From Pararoseomonas sp. SCSIO 73927 (lineage in GTDB: Bacteria > Pseudomonadota > Alphaproteobacteria > Acetobacterales > Acetobacteraceae): 64,000 nt of DNA. Position numbers and translations under genes: made by a program. The stretch covers positions 2,164,501-2,228,500 of the forward strand of contig NZ_CP146232.1 of NCBI RefSeq assembly GCF_037040815.1, given 5' to 3'. Positions 8,437-17,205 of the stretch are shown in pieces. The stretch's first letter is position 1; every line of letters starts with the position of its first letter. The notes beneath the pieces were generated by a model. That model saw only the letters and a program-made list of their open reading frames with translations, searched no databases and had not been told where the DNA came from.

Positions 8437-8692
8437 CCCCAAGGGGCGCCGCCCCTTGGATCCCCGCCGGGGAGCCGGCGGGCTCCCCGGACCCCGCGTC
8501 CGGGCTGCCGCGGATGCGATGCCCAAAGGGCACCCCGATCCCGTCGCGACCGTCCGGCGCTGTCGGTCGCCTCGGGGCCAGGCCCCGAGGCGTGGGTCAG
8601 TGAAGCCGGGGCCAAACCGCTAGAAGAAGATGATGGTGGGAGGTCCGGAGGGAGGAAGAATTCCTTCTTCCTCCCACTCTTCCTCCCTCTGG
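8437..8692. repeat. Structured intergenic repeat, copy B
   Basis: Same hairpin order as the other copies. Stem 1 at 8439-8459 (ccaaggggc/gccccttgg); stem 2 at 8467-8490 (ccggggagcc/ggctccccgg, loop ggcg); a small tgccc/gggca hairpin near 8520-8532; stem 4 at 8569-8591 (11-bp arms gcctcggggcc/ggccccgaggc); conserved agaagaagatgatgg; stem 5 from 8645. The right arm of stem 5 carries an extra 12 bp (cttcctccc repeated) compared with copy D. It lies between the convergent MFS pseudogene and glycosyltransferase gene, ending about 30 bp from the latter's stop codon. Confidence 0.85.
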
Positions 8693-8723
8693 CCACGGCG
8701 GGCCGGCGAAGGACCCGCCCGTC

Positions 8724-9971
8724 TCAGGCCTTCTCCAGCCAGGTCGCCGGCCGTCGCCGCGCCGCGAGGGCATCGATCACCGCCAATTGGCGGGGCAGGC
8801 AGACGCGCCGGAGGTCGTAGCGCTCCCTGATCGTCTCGCGGCCCGCGCGGCGGAGGGGGTCGAACCGCTTCGGATCGGCCAGCACCTCCGTGATGCGGCG
8901 GGCGAGGGCCTCGTGGTCGAAGAAGTCGGTCAGCAGCCCGTTCTTCCCGTCCTCGATCACCTCCTGCACGGGCGGGGTGGCGGAGCCGAGGATCAGGGTG
9001 CCGCACCCCATCGCTTCCAGCACGCTCCAGGAGAGGACGAAGGGCATGGTGAGGTAGACGTGGACGGCGGCCACGCGGAACAGCGCGTGCAGGGACGGGT
9101 GCGGGATCTGGCCGAGGAAGTGGACGCGCGCGGGGTCCAGCGGGCCGGTCTCGGCCAGCATCGCCTCCCGCCAGGTGGCGGCGCTGGCGGGCGGGCTGCC
9201 GTAGCTGGTCCCGTTCCCTCCCACGATCACCACGCGCGCGTTCGGGCGGGCGGCCAGCAGGGCGGGCAGGGCGCGCATGAAGGTGGGGAAGCCGCGATAG
9301 GGCTCCATGTTGCGGGCCACGTAGGTCACCACCTCGTCGCCGGGCTTCAGCACGGTGCCGTCGGGCAGGGTGAAGCGCGCGGCGGGATCGGGGCGGCAGA
9401 CCGCCGTGTCGATGCCCTCGTGCACCACGCTCATCCGGTCCTGGAACCACTCCGGGAAGCGGGCGCGCTGCCAGCGGGTGGGGGTCATGCCCCAGTCCGA
9501 GGCCTGCACGGCGGCGAGGATCGGCATGTTCAGGCCGCGCACGCGGATGGCGTCCTGCACCGTAGTGGGCTTGCCCGGCTCGAACCCCACATCGGCGCCG
9601 GCCGGGCTGTAGAAGAACTCCGCGTAGAGGAGCAGGGCGGAGGAGGGGAAGACGTCCTTCAGGAACAGGGTGTCGCCCCAGCCGATATGGCTGAACATCA
9701 CGTCCGGCACGAAGCCGGACCGGCGCAGTTCCAGCGCGTGCGCCGCCACCTTCTCCGCACGGGCGGTTGCGGCGTGGGTGGGGCGGGCGGAGCGGTGGAC
9801 CGCATCCGGCGCCGCCGGGGGCGGCTCGTACACGCGCAGCGTCACGCCATCGGGCACGGGGGCGTTGCGGGCGCCGATCCCGACCACCTGCGTGCCCTTG
9901 CGGGCGGCGAGGGCGGGCAGCAGGTGGGCGTACTGGCCCGGGAAGTTCGGATGGACGAGCAGGACCCTCAT
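8724..9971 (-). CDS. Glycosyltransferase, GT4-type (Glyco_trans_4_3-like N-terminus)
   Basis: The 415-residue protein begins with the typical 'MRVLLVHPNFPGQYAHLL' of GT4 enzymes carrying the Glyco_trans_4_3 N-terminal Rossmann domain. The C-terminal nucleotide-sugar domain shows 'VTYVARNMEPYRGFPTFM', 'RVVIVGGNGTSYG', 'VHFLGQIPHPSLHALF' and the E-x7-E-like region 'SWSVLEAMGCGTLILGS'. It probably adds a hexose to a polysaccharide or lipid carrier at the cytoplasmic face of the inner membrane; donor and acceptor are unknown. The frame is open upstream, but this ATG starts the family motif exactly. No other saccharide genes lie nearby (the saccharide group is at 43-49 kb). Confidence 0.88.
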   Translation of the reverse strand: MRVLLVHPNFPGQYAHLLPALAARKGTQVVGIGARNAPVPDGVTLRVYEPPPAAPDAVHRSARPTHAATARAEKVAAHALELRRSGFVPDVMFSHIGWGDTLFLKDVFPSSALLLYAEFFYSPAGADVGFEPGKPTTVQDAIRVRGLNMPILAAVQASDWGMTPTRWQRARFPEWFQDRMSVVHEGIDTAVCRPDPAARFTLPDGTVLKPGDEVVTYVARNMEPYRGFPTFMRALPALLAARPNARVVIVGGNGTSYGSPPASAATWREAMLAETGPLDPARVHFLGQIPHPSLHALFRVAAVHVYLTMPFVLSWSVLEAMGCGTLILGSATPPVQEVIEDGKNGLLTDFFDHEALARRITEVLADPKRFDPLRRAGRETIRERYDLRRVCLPRQLAVIDALAARRRPATWLEKA

Positions 9972-10287
9972 GGAATCCCGTATTCCCGGCCCGCCAGGGG
10001 CTGGCAAGGCTTTGTTCCCCGGCCGTGCCGTTCGGGCGCGGGCCCCTGCGGGCCGATGAGGGATGCGCCTTGATTCGGGACCGCCCGGCGGGCGAGCAGG
10101 GACCGCCGGCAGCCTGGCAGGAGAGGGGGAAGCAGGATGCGCGGGCCGAGGTGGCCGAGGCCGGGCCGCCGACCGGCTGAGCCCCCATCTGCCCTTCCCT
10201 GACCCTGCAAAGCGCCTTCCGCGGGCGGGCCACGCCGTGGTCGCGCTTGGCGGCGCTTCCAGGGGGGGCGCCCCTGGTCCGGACAGC
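9972..10287. other. Intergenic region without a recognisable gene
   Basis: This is 316 bp between the starts/stops of two minus-strand genes. Near 10259-10277 a hairpin with 7-bp arms (ccagggg/cccctgg) lies just past the TetR stop and may terminate that transcript. No convincing ORF, tRNA or repeat was seen; GC is as high as in the coding DNA. Confidence 0.5.
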
Positions 10288-10917
10288 TCAGTCCGACGAG
10301 ACCCGGCAGCCCCGAAGAAAGATCCGGACGGAGGTGCGGATGCGGCGGGCGAGGGCGTCTTCCGGCACCCGTGCCTCGAGGCCGGCGAGAAGTTCGTGGT
10401 GGAAGGCACCGAGGGCCATGCCGATGAGCATGCGGGCGGCCTCGGCCGGGTCGGGCATGTCGTACTCGCCGCTCCGGCCCAGTTCGGCCAGGTACTCGTC
10501 CAGGGCGAGGCGGGCGATCTCCGGCTCCCCGGCGGGGCCGGGCAGGGGGCGGGGGAGCTGCCCGGCCTCCGCCACGGCGATGCGGGTCAGGGCGATGTGG
10601 CTGTCCCGCAGGATCATGGCGGCAAGCTCGGCCAGGAAGTCTTCCAGCGCCCGCTCGGGCGGTAGGGCGGCGTCCACGGGCAGGCGCTCGAAGGCGCGGC
10701 GGGAGGTGCTCAAGAGCTCCTGGAAAAGCTCCTCCTTCGAGTTGAAGAGCTTGTAGAGCGTTTTCTTCGAGCAGCCGGCGCCGCGGGCCACCATGTCCAT
10801 CGTGGTCAGGCGGAAGCCCTGGGCGACGAAGGCGGCCTCGGCCGCCGTCACGATGCGGGCCCGCGGATCGCTTCGCTCCGCCTCCAGGACCGGGGCCAGG
10901 GCCAGGCCGCTGGTCAT
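10288..10917 (-). CDS. TetR/AcrR-family repressor, probably of the divergent RND efflux operon
   Basis: About 209 residues. The N-terminal HTH is clear: 'ARIVTAAEAAFVAQGF', then 'TTMDMVARGAGCSKKTLYKLF' with the recognition helix ending in the family-typical TLY-x-F pattern. The C-terminal part (from about 65) is the all-helical ligand and dimerisation domain. The ATG at 10917 is preceded by GGAG at proper spacing; a GTG one codon upstream is also possible. The gene is divergent from an adaptor-permease-outer membrane factor operon, with AGTTTCC half-sites between them. This is the classic arrangement of AcrR/NalC-type local repressors, so it probably represses the pump until a toxic ligand binds. 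Confidence 0.88.
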   Translation of the reverse strand: MTSGLALAPVLEAERSDPRARIVTAAEAAFVAQGFRLTTMDMVARGAGCSKKTLYKLFNSKEELFQELLSTSRRAFERLPVDAALPPERALEDFLAELAAMILRDSHIALTRIAVAEAGQLPRPLPGPAGEPEIARLALDEYLAELGRSGEYDMPDPAEAARMLIGMALGAFHHELLAGLEARVPEDALARRIRTSVRIFLRGCRVSSD

Positions 10918-10989
10918 CACGTGAACTCCATTTCACCTTAAGCTGCTGCACTGCAACAAGAGAGCTTGACGAGAGCGGGGAAACGAACA

Positions 10990-11021
10990 AGTTTCCCCGA
11001 CGAGGAAACTAGAAAGTTTCC
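10990..11021. promoter_or_regulatory. Three AGTTTCC half-sites, candidate TetR operator of the efflux operon
   Basis: AGTTTCC (10990-10996) and its complement GGAAACT (11004-11010) form an inverted repeat with a 7-bp spacer, and a third half-site AGTTTCC follows at 11015-11021. All lie between the divergent TetR start and the efflux adaptor ATG, where a repressor would block transcription in both directions. This is inferred from symmetry and position only. Confidence 0.5.
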
Positions 11022-11052
11022 TTCTGTTACGCAAGGGACGGCGAGGCCTGTC

Positions 11053-12372
11053 ATGACGAGTTCCCGGAACGCGCCCCGCCATCCCCTCCAGGCCCGGCGG
11101 CAAACCCTGCTGGGCGGGCTTGGGGTCATCGTGGCCCTGGCGGTGGCCGGCTGTGACGACAAGGCGGAAGGCCAGGGCGCGAACCAGGGCCCGCCCCCGA
11201 CCGTCTCTGTGGTGAGCCTCCGGCCGGAGCCGGTGACCCTCAACACCACCCTGCCCGGGCGCACCGCGGCCTTCGAGGTGGCGGAGATCCGGCCCCAGGT
11301 GGGCGGGGTGGTCCGCGAGCGGAGATTCCGCGAGGGCCAGGCGGTGAAGGCCGGGGACCCCCTCTTCCAGATCGACCCCGCGCCCTACCGGGCGGCGCTG
11401 GCGAGCGCGGAGGCGGCGCTGGACCGGGCGGAGGCGGCGCTGGGCCAGGCGCGGGTGACGGTGACGCGCTACCGCCCCCTGGTGCAGCAGAACGCGGTGA
11501 GCCGGCTGGACTACGACAACGCGGTGGCCACCCAGCGGCAGGCGGAGGCGGACGTCGCCTCCGGCCGGGCCTCGGTCCAGACCGCGCGGATCAACCTCGG
11601 CTACACCAACATCACCTCTCCCATCGAGGGGCGGACCGGGCGCGCGGCGGTGACGGTGGGCGCGCTGGTGACGGCGGACCAGACCGCCTCCCTGATGACC
11701 GTGACGCGGCTGGACCCGATCTACGTGGACGTGACCCAGCCCTCCTCCACCCTGCTGCGGCTGCGGCGGGACATGGAGTCCGGCCGCCTGCGCCGGGCGA
11801 GCGACACGGCGGCCGAGGTGCGGCTGCTGATGGAGGACGGCACGGAGTACGCCCGCCCCGGCCAGCTCCAGGTTTCCGAGGTGACGGTGGAGCCGACCAC
11901 AGGCGCGGTGACGCTGCGCGCGGTGTTCCCCAACCCCGACGGCCTGCTGATGCCCGGCATGTTCGTCCGCGCGCGCCTAGCCGAGGGCGTGTCCGACGCG
12001 CTCCTCGTGCCGCAGCAGGCGGTGACGCGGAACTACCGCGGCCGGGCGGTGGCGAAGGTGGTGGTGGCGGACGGCACGGTGCAGGAGCGCGTGCTGGAGG
12101 CCGGCCAGGCCCTCGGCACGCGCTGGGTGGTGAATGCCGGGCTGCAGCCAAACGACAGGGTGATCGTGCAGGGCGGGCAGAACGTGCAGCCCGGCGCGAA
12201 GCCGGGGATCGAGGAGATCACGCTGGAGGAGCTGGACCGCCGCTCCCGCCGGCCGGCGCCGGGACAGCAGCCCCAGGGCCAAGGCCAGGGCCAGGGTGAA
12301 GGCGGCGGGGAGGGCACCGGGGACCAGCCCCAGGCACGGGAGGGGGCCCCGGCGGCACCCCGTCAGGGCTGA
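11053..12372 (+). CDS. RND efflux periplasmic adaptor (membrane fusion protein), lipoprotein
   Basis: The 439-residue adaptor bridges the RND permease and the outer-membrane channel. From the ATG at 11053 it has a long N-terminal charge region, a hydrophobic segment and the lipobox VAGC (about residue 34), so it is probably anchored in the inner membrane by lipid. The lipoyl/hairpin block is clear: 'AEIRPQVGGVVRERRFREGQ', 'GDPLFQIDPAPYRAAL', a coiled-coil hairpin and 'NITSPIEGRTGRAAVTVG'. The C-terminal quarter is Gln/Gly-rich. An in-frame start at 10966 would place the operator inside the gene and is rejected. The permease begins 9 bp later. Confidence 0.93.
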   Translation: MTSSRNAPRHPLQARRQTLLGGLGVIVALAVAGCDDKAEGQGANQGPPPTVSVVSLRPEPVTLNTTLPGRTAAFEVAEIRPQVGGVVRERRFREGQAVKAGDPLFQIDPAPYRAALASAEAALDRAEAALGQARVTVTRYRPLVQQNAVSRLDYDNAVATQRQAEADVASGRASVQTARINLGYTNITSPIEGRTGRAAVTVGALVTADQTASLMTVTRLDPIYVDVTQPSSTLLRLRRDMESGRLRRASDTAAEVRLLMEDGTEYARPGQLQVSEVTVEPTTGAVTLRAVFPNPDGLLMPGMFVRARLAEGVSDALLVPQQAVTRNYRGRAVAKVVVADGTVQERVLEAGQALGTRWVVNAGLQPNDRVIVQGGQNVQPGAKPGIEEITLEELDRRSRRPAPGQQPQGQGQGQGEGGGEGTGDQPQAREGAPAAPRQG

Positions 12373-12381
12373 GGGCGCAGC

Positions 12382-15300
12382 ATGGCACGCTTCTTCATCG
12401 ACCGGCCGGTCTTCGCCTGGGTCATCGCGCTCGCGATCATGCTGGCCGGCCTGATCTGCCTGCGGGCCCTGCCGGTCTCGCAGTACCCGAACATCGCGCC
12501 GCCCACGATCCGCATCACGCTCAACTACTCCGGCGCCTCGGCCGAGACGGTGCAGAACACGGTGGTGCAGCCGATCGAGCAGCAGATGACGGGCCTGGAC
12601 GGGCTGCTCTACTTCACCTCCACCAGCAACCGGGACGGCAGCGCCAGTATCGAGCTGACCTTCGCCCAGGGCACGGACGCCGACACGGCCCAGGTGCAGG
12701 TGCAGAACAAGCTCTCCCTCGCCGAGCCGCGCCTGCCGGAGACCGTGCGCCAGCAGGGCATCCGCGTGGCCAAGGCCAGCCGCGCCAACCTCATGGTCAT
12801 CGGCTTCGTCTCCAAGGACGGGACGATGACGAGCAGCGACCTGGCGGACTTCATCGCCAGCAACGTGCAGGACCCGATCACCCGCACCACGGGGGTGGGC
12901 GACTACAACCTGTTCGGTTCCCAGTACGCCATGCGGATCTGGCTGGATCCGGCGAAGCTGACGGCCTTCAACATGATCCCGTCGGATATCCAGGCGGCCG
13001 TGCAGTCGCAGAACGTCCAGGTCGCCTCCGGCGAGCTCGGCGCCCGCCCGGCCCTGCCCGGCCAGCAGCTGAACGCCACCCTGATCGGCCCGAGCTACCT
13101 GAACACGCCGGAGCAGTTCGGCGCCATCCTGCTGCGGGTGAACCAGGACGGGTCCCAGGTGCGGCTGCGCGACGTGGCGCGGGTGGAGCTGGGGGCGCAG
13201 AGCTTCGCCGTCAGCGCCCAGTTCAACGGCCGCGATTCCGCCGCCATCAGCGTGCAGCTCGCCAGCGGCGCCAACGCCGTCTCCACCGCCAACGCGGTGC
13301 GCGCGACGATCGAGCGGCTGCGCCCGACCTTCCCCTCCAACATCGAGGTGGTCTATCCCTTCGACACCACCCCCTTCGTCGAGATCTCCATCAAGGAGGT
13401 GCTGAAGGCGCTGGCCGAGGCGATGGTCCTCGTCTTCGTCGTCATGTTTGTCTTCCTGCAGAACTTCCGGGCGACGCTGATCCCGACGCTGGCGATCCCG
13501 GTGGTGCTGCTCGGCACCCTCGCGGTGCTGTCGGTCGCGGGCTACTCCATCAACACGCTGACCATGTTCGCCATGGTGCTCGCCATCGGCCTGCTGGTGG
13601 ACGACGCCATCGTGGTGGTGGAGAACGTGGAGCGCGTGATGGAGACGGATGGCGTCTCCCCGCTCGAGGCCACGCGCCGGTCCATGGACCAGATCTCCGG
13701 CGCGCTGGTGGGCATCGGCCTCGTGCTCTCGGCCGTGTTCCTGCCGATGTTCTTCTTCGCCGGCTCCGCGGGCGTGATCTACCGGCAGTTCTCCCTCACC
13801 ATCGTCACCGCCATGACCCTCTCGGTCATCGTGGCGCTCGTCTTCACCCCCGCCCTCTGCGCCACGCTGCTGAAGCGGCCGAAGAACCACGGGCCGAAGC
13901 GCGGCGTCTTCGGGTGGTTCAACCGCGGCTTCGACCGCATGACGAACGGCTATGTCGGCGGCGTCGGCGTCATGGCGCGGCGGCCCTGGCGCTTCATGAT
14001 CGTCTGGGTGGCGGTCTTCGCCGGTTTCGCCCTGCTCTTCGTCCGCCTGCCCTCCTCCTTCCTCCCGGGCGAGGATCAGGGCGTGTTCTACGTGCAGATC
14101 GCCGGCCCCCCGGGCGCGACGGTGGAGCGCACGCAGAACGCCCTGGACGAGGTGACGCGCTACCTGCTGAACGACGAGAAGGCCGACGTCGAATCCGTCT
14201 ACGGCATCACCGGCTTCAGCTTCGCCGGGCGCGGCCAGAACTCCGGCATGGCTTTCGTCCGCCTCCGCCACTGGGAAGACCGCAAGGGGTCGGAACACAC
14301 GGCCCAGGCGATCGCCAACCGCGTGATCCGGCGCTTCGCGGGGTACCGGGACGCGCGGATCCTCGCCTTCTCCCCGCCCGCCGTGTCCGAGCTGGGCAAC
14401 GCCACGGGTTTCGAGATGCAGCTGGTGGCCCGCGCCGGCCAGGGCCAGGCGGAGCTGAACGCGGCGCGCGATAGGCTGCTGGGCGCGGCCGCCGGCAGCC
14501 CCCTGCTGGTCGGCGTACGCCCGAACAGCCAGCCGGACGAGCCCCAGTACAGGCTGGAGATCGACTGGGAGCGGGCGAGCGCGCTCGGCCTCTCCGTCAC
14601 CGACATCAACAACACCCTCTCGGCCGCCTTCGGCTCCAACTACGCCGGGGACTTCCTGGACCGCGGGCGCATCAAGCGCGTCTACATCCAGTCCGAGGCC
14701 GCCTACCGCATGCTGCCGACCGACCTCTCCCAGTGGTTCGTCCGCAACGGCGCGGGCACGATGGTGCCCTTCAACACCTTCGCCAGGGCGACCTGGGAGA
14801 TCGGCGCCCCCGGCCTCGCGCGGTTCAACGGCATCAACGCGATCGAGATCGCGGGCGACGCCGCACCGGGGCAGAGCACGGGCGCGGCGATGGCGGAGAT
14901 GGAGCGGCTGGCGCAGGAGCTGCCCCAGGGCTTCGGCGTGGAGTGGAGCGGCCTCTCCTACGAGGAGCGCGCCTCCGGCGCCCAGGCCGGCCCGCTCTAC
15001 GCCATCTCGCTCATCGTGGTGTTCCTCTGCCTCGCGGCCCTCTACGAGAGCTGGGCCATCCCGGTCTCCGTGCTGCTGGTCGTCCCGCTCGGCGTCTTCG
15101 GCACGGTGGCGGCCACGGAGCTGCGCGGCCTCTCGAACGACGTGTACTTCCAGGTGGGCCTGCTCACCACCGTCGGCCTCTCGGCGAAGAACGCGATCCT
15201 GATCGTGGAATTCGCCAAGGAGCACTTCGAGACGGGCGAGAACCTGCTGGACTCGGCGCTGCACGCGGCGCGGGAGCGCCTGCGGCCGATCATCATGACC

Positions 15301-15576
15301 TCGCTCGCCTTCGTGCTCGGCGTCGTGCCGCTGGCGATCTCCACCGGCGCCGGCGCCGGCGGCCGCGTGGCGATCGGCACGGGCATCATCGGCGGCGTGG
15401 TCACGGGCACGGTGCTGGCGGTGTTCTTCGTGCCGCTCTTCTTCGTGCTGGTGCTGGGCCTGTTCCGCACGAAGCGGGCGATCGACGTGGAGAAGGAGCG
15501 CCAGGCCGAGCAGGAGGCCCAAACCGACCATCGTGCGGACCATCGGGCCGGCCCCCAGCCGGCGGCGGGCGACTGA
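12382..15576 (+). CDS. RND multidrug efflux permease (AcrB/MexF-type, HAE1)
   Basis: The 1064 residues match the length of proton-driven HAE1 pumps. The start 'MARFFIDRPVFAWVIALAIM' is characteristic. The TM4 proton-relay aspartates are present in 'AIGLLVDDAIVVVENVERV', and other conserved blocks include 'QNFRATLIPTLAIPVVLLG', 'PSSFLPGEDQGVFYVQI', 'GLSAKNAILIVEFAKE' and 'GVVTGTVLAVFFVPLFF'. It exports amphiphilic drugs, solvents or dyes from the periplasm and inner-membrane leaflet through the adaptor and outer-membrane factor encoded on either side. The substrate range cannot be predicted. The gene is intact and tightly spaced in the operon. Confidence 0.97.
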   Translation: MARFFIDRPVFAWVIALAIMLAGLICLRALPVSQYPNIAPPTIRITLNYSGASAETVQNTVVQPIEQQMTGLDGLLYFTSTSNRDGSASIELTFAQGTDADTAQVQVQNKLSLAEPRLPETVRQQGIRVAKASRANLMVIGFVSKDGTMTSSDLADFIASNVQDPITRTTGVGDYNLFGSQYAMRIWLDPAKLTAFNMIPSDIQAAVQSQNVQVASGELGARPALPGQQLNATLIGPSYLNTPEQFGAILLRVNQDGSQVRLRDVARVELGAQSFAVSAQFNGRDSAAISVQLASGANAVSTANAVRATIERLRPTFPSNIEVVYPFDTTPFVEISIKEVLKALAEAMVLVFVVMFVFLQNFRATLIPTLAIPVVLLGTLAVLSVAGYSINTLTMFAMVLAIGLLVDDAIVVVENVERVMETDGVSPLEATRRSMDQISGALVGIGLVLSAVFLPMFFFAGSAGVIYRQFSLTIVTAMTLSVIVALVFTPALCATLLKRPKNHGPKRGVFGWFNRGFDRMTNGYVGGVGVMARRPWRFMIVWVAVFAGFALLFVRLPSSFLPGEDQGVFYVQIAGPPGATVERTQNALDEVTRYLLNDEKADVESVYGITGFSFAGRGQNSGMAFVRLRHWEDRKGSEHTAQAIANRVIRRFAGYRDARILAFSPPAVSELGNATGFEMQLVARAGQGQAELNAARDRLLGAAAGSPLLVGVRPNSQPDEPQYRLEIDWERASALGLSVTDINNTLSAAFGSNYAGDFLDRGRIKRVYIQSEAAYRMLPTDLSQWFVRNGAGTMVPFNTFARATWEIGAPGLARFNGINAIEIAGDAAPGQSTGAAMAEMERLAQELPQGFGVEWSGLSYEERASGAQAGPLYAISLIVVFLCLAALYESWAIPVSVLLVVPLGVFGTVAATELRGLSNDVYFQVGLLTTVGLSAKNAILIVEFAKEHFETGENLLDSALHAARERLRPIIMTSLAFVLGVVPLAISTGAGAGGRVAIGTGIIGGVVTGTVLAVFFVPLFFVLVLGLFRTKRAIDVEKERQAEQEAQTDHRADHRAGPQPAAGD

Positions 15577-15594
15577 GGACCGGGGATAGAGACC

Positions 15595-17100
15595 ATGCGT
15601 AACCTTCTCTCCCTGGGCCTGGGCGCCGTGGCGCTCGCGGGCTGCTCGCTCATCCCCGACTACGAGCGCCCGGCGGCGCCGGTCCCCGGCAGCTTCCCGA
15701 GCGGCGGCGCCTACGGCGAGGTGCGCCCGGGCGCGGGCACGGTGGACGGGCTGGGCTGGCAGGACGTGTTCCTGGACCCGGCGCTGAAGCGGCTGATCGA
15801 CATCGCGCTGCGCAACAACCGCGACCTCCGGGTGGCGGCGCTGAACGTGCAGTCGGCGGAGGCGCAGTTCCGCGCCCAGCGCGGCGAGCTCTTCCCCCAG
15901 GTCGGCGCGACCGGCAGCGTGGACTACGCCCAGACCCCGGCCGATCTCGGCGGCGGGGCGCGGCTCGGGCGCACGAACCCCATCACCTCCCGCAGCTGGG
16001 GCATCCAGGGCGGCTTCACCGCCTGGGAGATTGACCTCTTCGGCCGCATCCGCAGCCTCAGCGAGGCGGCGCTGCAGACGGCCTTCGCCCAGGCGGAGAC
16101 GCGGCGGGCGACGCAGATCAGCCTCGTCGCCTCCGTCGCGGACGCCTACCTCACCGTGCTGGCCAACCGTCAGCTCCTGGAGCTGACGCGCCAGACCCTC
16201 TCCAGCCAGGAGCAGTCCTACCGGCTGACCCAGGCCACCGTCGCGGGCGGCACCTCCACCGCGCTGGTGCTGCGCCAGGCGCAGACCCAGGTGGAGCAGG
16301 CCCGCGCCAACCTCGCCCTCTACACCCGCCAGCTGGCGCAGGCGGAGAACGCGCTGGCCCTGCTGCTCGGCCAGCCCGTGCCGGCGGACCTGCCGCAGGA
16401 CGTCAACCTGGCCTCCCCCCTCGTCGTCGGCGACCTGCCCGCCGGCCTCTCCTCCGAGGTGCTGCTGCGGCGCCCGGACGTGCTGGCGGCGGAGCGCCTG
16501 CTGCTCGCGGCCAATGCCAACATCGGCGCGGCGCGTGCGGCCTTCTTCCCGAGCATCTCCCTCACCGCCTCCTACGGCACGGCGGGCGCCTCCCTCTCCC
16601 GCCTGTTCCAGCCGGGCTCGGGCATCTGGGCCTTCTCGCCGCAGATCAACGTCCCGATCTTCACCGGCGGCATCAACGAGGCGAACCTGGACTTCGCGCG
16701 GATCCGCAGCCGCATCGAGGTGGCCAACTACGAGGGGGCGATCCAGACCGCCTTCCGCGAGGTGTCCGACTCCCTCGCTGCACGCGGCACCTACGGGGAC
16801 CAGCTGCGCGCCCAGCAATCCCTGACGGACGCCTACGCGGAGAGCTACCGCCTCTCCGAGGCGCGGTTCCGGGCCGGGGTGGACAACTATCTCACCGTCC
16901 TCGTCTCCCAGCGCGACCTCTACGGCGCGCAGCAGCTCCTCATCGGGCTGCAGCGGGACCGGCTCTCGGCGCAGGTCACGCTCTACCGCGTGCTCGGCGG
17001 CGGCTGGCTGGCGAACTCCGTGGCACCCCCGCCCGCGCCGGTGCCGCCGGCCGGCGCCCCCGAACCGCAGGCGCCGCCGCCGCGGCGGAGTGGTTCCTGA
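15595..17100 (+). CDS. RND efflux outer-membrane factor (NodT/OprM family lipoprotein)
   Basis: The 501-residue channel of the tripartite pump has a lipobox LAGC at about residue 17, as in OprM/NodT proteins. Two outer-membrane efflux protein repeats follow, each with long periplasmic alpha-helices: 'SAEAQFRAQRGELFPQVGA' in the first, and 'RPDVLAAERLLLAANANIGA' with 'AFFPSISLTASYG' in the second. The tail is Pro/Ala-rich. It starts 18 bp after the permease, third in the operon, and completes a self-contained pump. A hairpin about 20 bp downstream probably ends the transcript. Confidence 0.94.
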   Translation: MRNLLSLGLGAVALAGCSLIPDYERPAAPVPGSFPSGGAYGEVRPGAGTVDGLGWQDVFLDPALKRLIDIALRNNRDLRVAALNVQSAEAQFRAQRGELFPQVGATGSVDYAQTPADLGGGARLGRTNPITSRSWGIQGGFTAWEIDLFGRIRSLSEAALQTAFAQAETRRATQISLVASVADAYLTVLANRQLLELTRQTLSSQEQSYRLTQATVAGGTSTALVLRQAQTQVEQARANLALYTRQLAQAENALALLLGQPVPADLPQDVNLASPLVVGDLPAGLSSEVLLRRPDVLAAERLLLAANANIGAARAAFFPSISLTASYGTAGASLSRLFQPGSGIWAFSPQINVPIFTGGINEANLDFARIRSRIEVANYEGAIQTAFREVSDSLAARGTYGDQLRAQQSLTDAYAESYRLSEARFRAGVDNYLTVLVSQRDLYGAQQLLIGLQRDRLSAQVTLYRVLGGGWLANSVAPPPAPVPPAGAPEPQAPPPRRSGS

Positions 17101-17119
17101 CCCTGCGCTGACGATCCGT

Positions 17120-17155
17120 CCCGGGGAGAGGAGGAAAGACTCTCCTCCTCCCGGG
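17120..17155 (+). terminator. Hairpin downstream of the efflux operon
   Basis: The arms cccggg (17120-17125) and cccggg (17150-17155), with inner gaggagg/cctcctc pairing, form a GC-rich hairpin about 20 bp after the outer-membrane factor stop. It is not followed by a clear T-run, so it may work only with Rho or as an RNA-stabilising structure. Confidence 0.4.
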
Positions 17156-17205
17156 CCCGCCGGCGCCTCTTGCGGCCCGCCCCGGCATGAACGAAGCATC
17201 GGGGC

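Noticed and set aside
10966..11052. Earlier start for the efflux adaptor
   Set aside because: It would put the AGTTTCC operator candidates inside the coding region and add residues with no signal-peptide character; the ATG at 11053 leads directly into the lipoprotein signal.
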